Assembly (NCBI GenBank): GCA_964583865.1
Contig: CAZOXZ010000105.1
Span: 1-8,473, forward strand
From: DASSBG01 sp964583865
GTDB taxonomy: Bacteria > Pseudomonadota > Gammaproteobacteria > Xanthomonadales > Rhodanobacteraceae
DNA: 8,473 bases
Direction: 5' to 3'
Shown: piece by piece, positions 6,172-8,473 of the stretch
How positions within the stretch are numbered: the first letter of the stretch is position 1
Layout: each line of letters begins with the position of its first letter
Program-made: the position numbers and the translations under genes
The notes under the pieces: model-generated
Seen by the model: the letters and a program-made list of their open reading frames with translations, nothing else
What the model was told of the DNA's origin: nothing
The model's database searches: none

Positions 6172-6556
6172 AGTGCTTCTTGTGATATTGCCAGTCGAGA
6201 TCCCACATCGAGGTGATGCGGTTTTCTTCGCGTATCCTGCGGAGCGGGTTGCGGACAAACAGAGCCCGCCCCGTGGCCACGACGTTGTAGGCCAGTGGCA
6301 GCGGCACGTGATTGATATCCACCACTGAAATCAAGGAATCAGGCACATCCAATCGGCTGACCCATTGCAGCGCGAGTTCGCCGGCGCGCAGGCCGCGTGT
6401 GAGCTCGTCGCTCGGAAAACTGTGAAATGCAACGGCAAAATCGTAGTCGCTGTCCGGACCGGCATTACCCTTGGCTCGTGAACCGTATAGCCACAAGACC
6501 TCGATCTCCGGGTCATCCTCGGCCAACCGGATGCAATGTCGGATGAGATCATTCAC
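6164..6556 (-). CDS. mntA: MntA-like nucleotidyltransferase antitoxin
   Basis: The 130-residue product has the MNT signature VLWLYGSRAKGNAGPDSDYD: G25-S26, ten residues, then D37-x-D39, exactly the GSX10DXD spacing described for MntA. The C-terminal part ends DLDWQYHKKHYG. In the expected third strand the sequence is ISVVDINHVPLPL, where relatives usually have V-D-V-V-D-L; Ser77 thus occupies the place of the third metal-binding Asp, so catalysis may be reduced. GTG at 6556 is chosen because GGCGGGG stands 9 bases before it and a promoter-like TGn(-10) lies 43 bases upstream. The open frame continues to 6751 but there runs through a hairpin repeat, so that extension is rejected. It overlaps the mini-gene by 8 bases and is the expected partner of HepT. 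Confidence 0.85.
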   Translation of the reverse strand: MNDLIRHCIRLAEDDPEIEVLWLYGSRAKGNAGPDSDYDFAVAFHSFPSDELTRGLRAGELALQWVSRLDVPDSLISVVDINHVPLPLAYNVVATGRALFVRNPLRRIREENRITSMWDLDWQYHKKHYG

Positions 6557-6598
6557 GTGCAAAGACCCCGCCTGCAACGCTTTATGGACGTTACTGGC

Positions 6599-6630
6599 AA
6601 TGTAGCACGGTCTGCATCCGCCCTGTGCAA
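6599..6630 (-). promoter_or_regulatory. Promoter-like sequence of mntA-mini-gene-hepT
   Basis: On the minus strand TGCTACATT (6607-6599) is TGn followed by TACATT, a 4/6 match to the -10 consensus, with TTGCAC (6630-6625) upstream at a longer than ideal spacing of 20. Transcription would begin near 6592, about 36 bases before the GTG at 6556. The match is modest, but it agrees with the chosen start codon. Confidence 0.3.
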
Positions 6631-6644
6631 CAACCATGCTGGCC

Positions 6645-6752
6645 GGTGGGGTCGGCGCAGCCGCAGCCAACACCAAACGGTGCTCACAACAAGCGTTCCG
6701 GCCAGAAGGCACTCGATCCCGGATCTCCGCTACGCTCATCCGGAATAACACG
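6645..6752 (+). repeat. Composite hairpin repeat, copy A
   Basis: The first hairpin region (6645-6671, with CGGCGCAGCCG in common with the other copies) is followed by a linker sharing CGGTGCTCACAACAA with copy B and GGCACT with copy C. The second hairpin pairs CCGGAT (6719-6724) with ATCCGG (6738-6743), extended by two pairs beyond a mismatch, with CGCTACGCTC in the loop. It sits between the end of vapC and the start of mntA and covers most of that 238-base gap. Confidence 0.6.
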
Positions 6753-6794
6753 GTGTCGTTTCACATGGAAGCGGTCCGGGCCAGTTGCAGCACA

Positions 6795-7202
6795 TCAGCT
6801 CGAATCCGGTGACCACAAGGTAACCGTCGGGAAATAGGCGTGGATACGTGTTACGTCACGCGTCAAAACTGGCCACGCACGAACCGCTGCGTGGGCGCCG
6901 ATGAAAAAGTCCGGCAGCACGCTGGCCCGCTTACCGCCACGCCTGCGGTACCGGGCGAACGCCTTGCCGGCCAGGAACAACGCATCATGTGGGAGATGCT
7001 CAAAGCGGGCAGGAAAGTCACGCAGGATCTTGTCCAGATGTTCGATGCGATCGAACCCAACGGACAATTCCGCATACACCACAGGATTGACCACAACGCC
7101 GCCGCGCCGGTGTGCCAGTTCAAGCTGTCGAGAGGACCAGTCCGCCCAGCGTGGATCCGACCCCAGCACGTCCAGCCAGACGCAGGTGTCGACCAGTGTC
7201 AT
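6795..7202 (-). CDS. vapC: VapC-type PIN-domain RNase toxin
   Basis: The 135-residue PIN protein has the expected acidic residues: D5 in TLVDTCVWLD, E45 in YAELSVGF, D98 in LPDFFIGAHA and D116 in LTRDVTRIHAYFP. They would bind the metal ions used to cut RNA, typically tRNA or rRNA in VapC relatives; the target cannot be told from sequence. The site looks complete, so the toxin is probably active. ATG 7202 overlaps the last base of the antitoxin stop codon (TGATG), the usual translational coupling; a TTG one codon earlier is possible but less likely. Copy A of the hairpin repeat begins 43 bases past its stop. Confidence 0.92.
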   Translation of the reverse strand: MTLVDTCVWLDVLGSDPRWADWSSRQLELAHRRGGVVVNPVVYAELSVGFDRIEHLDKILRDFPARFEHLPHDALFLAGKAFARYRRRGGKRASVLPDFFIGAHAAVRAWPVLTRDVTRIHAYFPTVTLWSPDSS

Positions 7203-7477
7203 CAAGGCTCGGCAAACCCGGGATCGCTGGCATCGTTGTCGTAACCCCGCAACAAGGCCATCAGCTCATCGGTACTGCAGTCTGACTTCAACACGCCCCG
7301 CAGCGATCGTGCCGGACCGGGCGATACATGCCGTGCCCCAGGCCCGGCTGCACGCACAACAGCCCGTCCGTCCGGGTCGATGTCAAACACCACCTTGCAC
7401 CCCGGTTGCAGGCCGAGATAGTCACGAATCGCCTTGGGGATGGTCGCCTGTCCCTTGCTGGTCAATGTCGAGATCAT
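7202..7477 (-). CDS. vapB: AbrB/SpoVT-fold antitoxin VapB
   Basis: The 91-residue product begins MISTLTSKGQATIPKAIRDY, the swapped-hairpin AbrB/MazE DNA-binding fold (about 2-45), with GLQPGCKVVFDIDPDGRAV completing it. The C-terminal segment, with RSLRGVLKSD and TDELMALLRGYDND, should wrap the VapC active site. Antitoxins of this kind neutralise the toxin and repress their own promoter. The start at 7477 follows GGAGG by 7 bases. Immediately upstream is an 8-bp inverted repeat overlapping the promoter (see 7492-7541), as autoregulation would require. Confidence 0.92.
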   Translation of the reverse strand: MISTLTSKGQATIPKAIRDYLGLQPGCKVVFDIDPDGRAVVRAAGPGARHVSPGPARSLRGVLKSDCSTDELMALLRGYDNDASDPGFAEP

Positions 7478-7491
7478 CCATTTGCCTCCAA

Positions 7492-7541
7492 GGTATTACG
7501 CGGAAACCAAGTGTAATACCACAACCCATGATGGGCAACAA
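7492..7541 (-). promoter_or_regulatory. vapBC promoter with overlapping operator
   Basis: Minus-strand TTGTTG (7541-7536), exactly 17 bases, then TATTAC (7518-7513) preceded by TGG form an extended -10 promoter. The -10 hexamer lies inside one arm of a perfect 8-bp inverted repeat, GGTATTAC (7492-7499) and GTAATACC (7513-7520), with a 13-base centre. A second palindrome, CCCATGATGGG (7525-7535), fills part of the -35/-10 spacer. Binding of VapB or the VapBC complex to either would block RNA polymerase. Confidence 0.65.
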
Positions 7542-7590
7542 AACCGTGTCGCACGCCCACCAAGCCCTTGAACCACGGCAAGGCTCGCAG

Positions 7591-7661
7591 GTTGGAACCG
7601 GCGCAGCCGGACCCAACGTCGCGCGGTGCTCACAACAACCACTCCGGCAAAAAGCTTGCCG
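7591..7661 (+). repeat. Composite hairpin repeat, copy B (partial)
   Basis: Arms GTTGGAACCGGC (7591-7602) and GCCGGACCCAAC (7606-7617) flank a GCA loop, with two internal mismatches. The linker shares CGGTGCTCACAACAA with copy A. The copy then departs: instead of the REP-type second hairpin there is CGGCAA (7645-7650) pairing with TTGCCG (7656-7661). It lies between vapB and the glycosyltransferase, on the outer edge of the toxin-antitoxin block. Confidence 0.55.
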
Positions 7662-7711
7662 TTTCCACGCGCATCCCGCAGCATGAGCGCTTTACTCACT
7701 GCCCAGGCACC

Positions 7712-8473
7712 ATGGCCCGCCAACGCCTTCTCCTCGTCACCCGCAACATGCCGCCTTTGGTCGGGGGCATGGAACGGCTCAACTGGCACATGGCCGACGA
7801 GTTGTCCAAGGCCTTTGACGTGCATGTGATCGCACCCGCGGGCAGTGCCGCCGAAGCCCCGCCGGATGTCGAGATCACCGAAGTCCCCCTGCGGCCGCTG
7901 TGGAAGTTCCTGTTGGTCGCACGGCATCAGGCGTGCCGCAAAGCCAGGCGGTGGCAGCCGGATATCATCCTCGCCGGCAGTGGCCTCACCGCGCCCATCG
8001 TGCGTGCATGCGCGCGCGCGTGCAAGGCGCGCACGGCGGCTTACGTCCATGGTCTGGATGTCGCCACCACCCATCCTGTCTACCGCGCCGTCTGGCGCCC
8101 CGCCATTCGCGCCATGGACCGCATCATCGCCAACAGCCGTCCCACCGCCGAGCTGTGCCGCAACATCGGCGTGCGAGGCCAGCAAATCGGCATCGTCCAT
8201 CCCGGCGTCGACCTCCCGCCGCCCGACGCGCAAGTGCAAGAGGCGCAACCCCCGGCCACCGCGTCATCCCGCACGCACGAAGCACAGCCATCCCACGTAT
8301 CGTCATCCTGCGCGCAGGGAGCGCAGCGACCGCAGTCGCAGGATCCATCTCGCCAAGATGACAATACCTCGGCATCCAGGAGCAGACCATCGACAGTAGA
8401 TTCTGCGACTACGCCTTCGGCTCCGCGCAGAATGACAGGCAAGGAGCGCACGCAGCGAACCGCGCAACCCGCC
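7712..8473 (+). CDS. GT4-family glycosyltransferase, N-terminal part with in-frame repeats
   Basis: The frame is open from ATG 7712 to the window edge (254 codons seen). Residues 1-170 look like the first Rossmann domain of a GT-B glycosyltransferase of the GT4 type: RLLLVTRNMPPLVGGMERL at the start (glycine-rich loop), then WQPDIILAGSG, AYVHGLDV, MDRIIANSRPT and GIVHPGVDLPPP, the usual end of the acceptor domain. Such enzymes add a sugar from a nucleotide donor in cell-envelope polysaccharide or lipid synthesis. After about residue 172 the second domain should start. Instead there are over 80 Gln-, Ser-, Arg- and Thr-rich residues encoded by REP-like hairpins (8301-8345, 8395-8437) with no stop codon. 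The donor-binding domain with its E-x7-E motif is not seen; it may resume beyond the window, or the gene may be broken. The start has AGG 5 bases upstream. Confidence 0.75.
   Translation, partial: MARQRLLLVTRNMPPLVGGMERLNWHMADELSKAFDVHVIAPAGSAAEAPPDVEITEVPLRPLWKFLLVARHQACRKARRWQPDIILAGSGLTAPIVRACARACKARTAAYVHGLDVATTHPVYRAVWRPAIRAMDRIIANSRPTAELCRNIGVRGQQIGIVHPGVDLPPPDAQVQEAQPPATASSRTHEAQPSHVSSSCAQGAQRPQSQDPSRQDDNTSASRSRPSTVDSATTPSAPRRMTGKERTQRTAQPA
8301..8345 (-). repeat. REP-like hairpin inside the glycosyltransferase gene, first of a pair
   Basis: Stem arms ATCCTGCG (8304-8311) and CGCAGGAT (8337-8344) enclose a loop with GGGAGCGCAGCGACCG. Read on the minus strand it has the same order as the other repeats here: stem, CGCT-type loop, stem, then ATGACG. 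It is inverted relative to the copy at 8395-8437. Confidence 0.6.
8395..8437 (+). repeat. REP-like hairpin inside the glycosyltransferase gene, second of a pair
   Basis: ATTCTGCG and CGCAGAAT are the two stem arms, around a loop holding ACTACGCCTTCGGCTC, with the tail GACAG. Together with the oppositely oriented unit ending near 8345 it forms an inverted pair about 50 bases apart, the layout of a bacterial interspersed mosaic element (BIME). Confidence 0.6.

Noticed and set aside
6557..6751. Upstream extension of mntA to an ATG at 6751
   Set aside because: The extension would be encoded by copy A of the hairpin repeat and lacks similarity to the family; GTG 6556 has a ribosome site and a promoter-like sequence upstream.
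4569..7661. Integron attC sites as an explanation for the repeats around the toxin-antitoxin genes
   Set aside because: ACCCAAC and ATCCAAC fit RYYYAAC, but the hairpins begin with GTT or ATT and end with AAC, the reverse of attC order. No GTTRRRY is found at the right place, and the blocks hold two to five genes each rather than one.
7496..8248. Minus-strand frame of 250 codons opposite the glycosyltransferase
   Set aside because: The plus strand has clear GT4 motifs, while this frame shows none and runs into the vapB promoter region.

Overview
The window reads as a high-GC gammaproteobacterial chromosome, most likely Xanthomonadales or a close relative. This guess rests on the GC-rich coding style and on short hairpin repeats ending in TGACG that resemble REP elements of that group; no rRNA, tRNA or other taxonomic marker is present. 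The stretch is an accessory region rather than a housekeeping operon.

Left third (1-3213): a broken von Willebrand A (vWA) gene remnant on the minus strand; a secreted six-cysteine protein of unknown function (460-1197, plus); and a 599-residue single-chain GmrSD-type protein (1414-3213, plus), with an N-terminal DUF262 domain and a C-terminal DUF1524/HNH nuclease. The last is a probable modification-sensing restriction or anti-phage nuclease standing alone.

Middle (3214-4908): a possible 50-codon small gene, a six-transmembrane voltage-gated K+ channel on the minus strand (3530-4231) with a hairpin just past its stop, and then about 680 bases without a convincing gene. That gap holds an inverted repeat upstream of the channel, a minus-strand terminator-like palindrome and a cluster of REP-like hairpins.

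Right-centre (4909-7477), all minus strand: a toxin-antitoxin island. In transcription order it holds vapB-vapC (AbrB-fold antitoxin, PIN RNase), then mntA - a 33-codon mini-gene - hepT (nucleotidyltransferase, unknown peptide, HEPN RNase), then a second nucleotidyltransferase plus a larger HEPN protein. Genes within each module overlap by 1 to 8 bases. Both HEPN genes start with GTG inside a GTGA overlap, which suggests translational coupling. Each module has its own promoter-like sequence; the vapB promoter is overlapped by an 8-bp inverted repeat. The two nucleotidyltransferases differ: the downstream one has all three expected acidic residues, while the upstream one has Ser where the third Asp is expected.

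Three related copies of a composite hairpin repeat (about 4569-4674, 6645-6752, 7591-7661), all in one orientation, lie at the edges of the vapBC and MNT/HEPN blocks, so the toxin-antitoxin modules look like cassettes set between repeats.

Right end (7712-8473): the N-terminal half of a GT4-type glycosyltransferase, open to the window edge. Where the second Rossmann domain should begin, the reading frame instead runs through an inverted pair of REP-like hairpins (a BIME-like arrangement) without a stop codon. This in-frame repeat invasion, the mini-gene between mntA and hepT, and the unequal pair of nucleotidyltransferases are the observations most worth following up.
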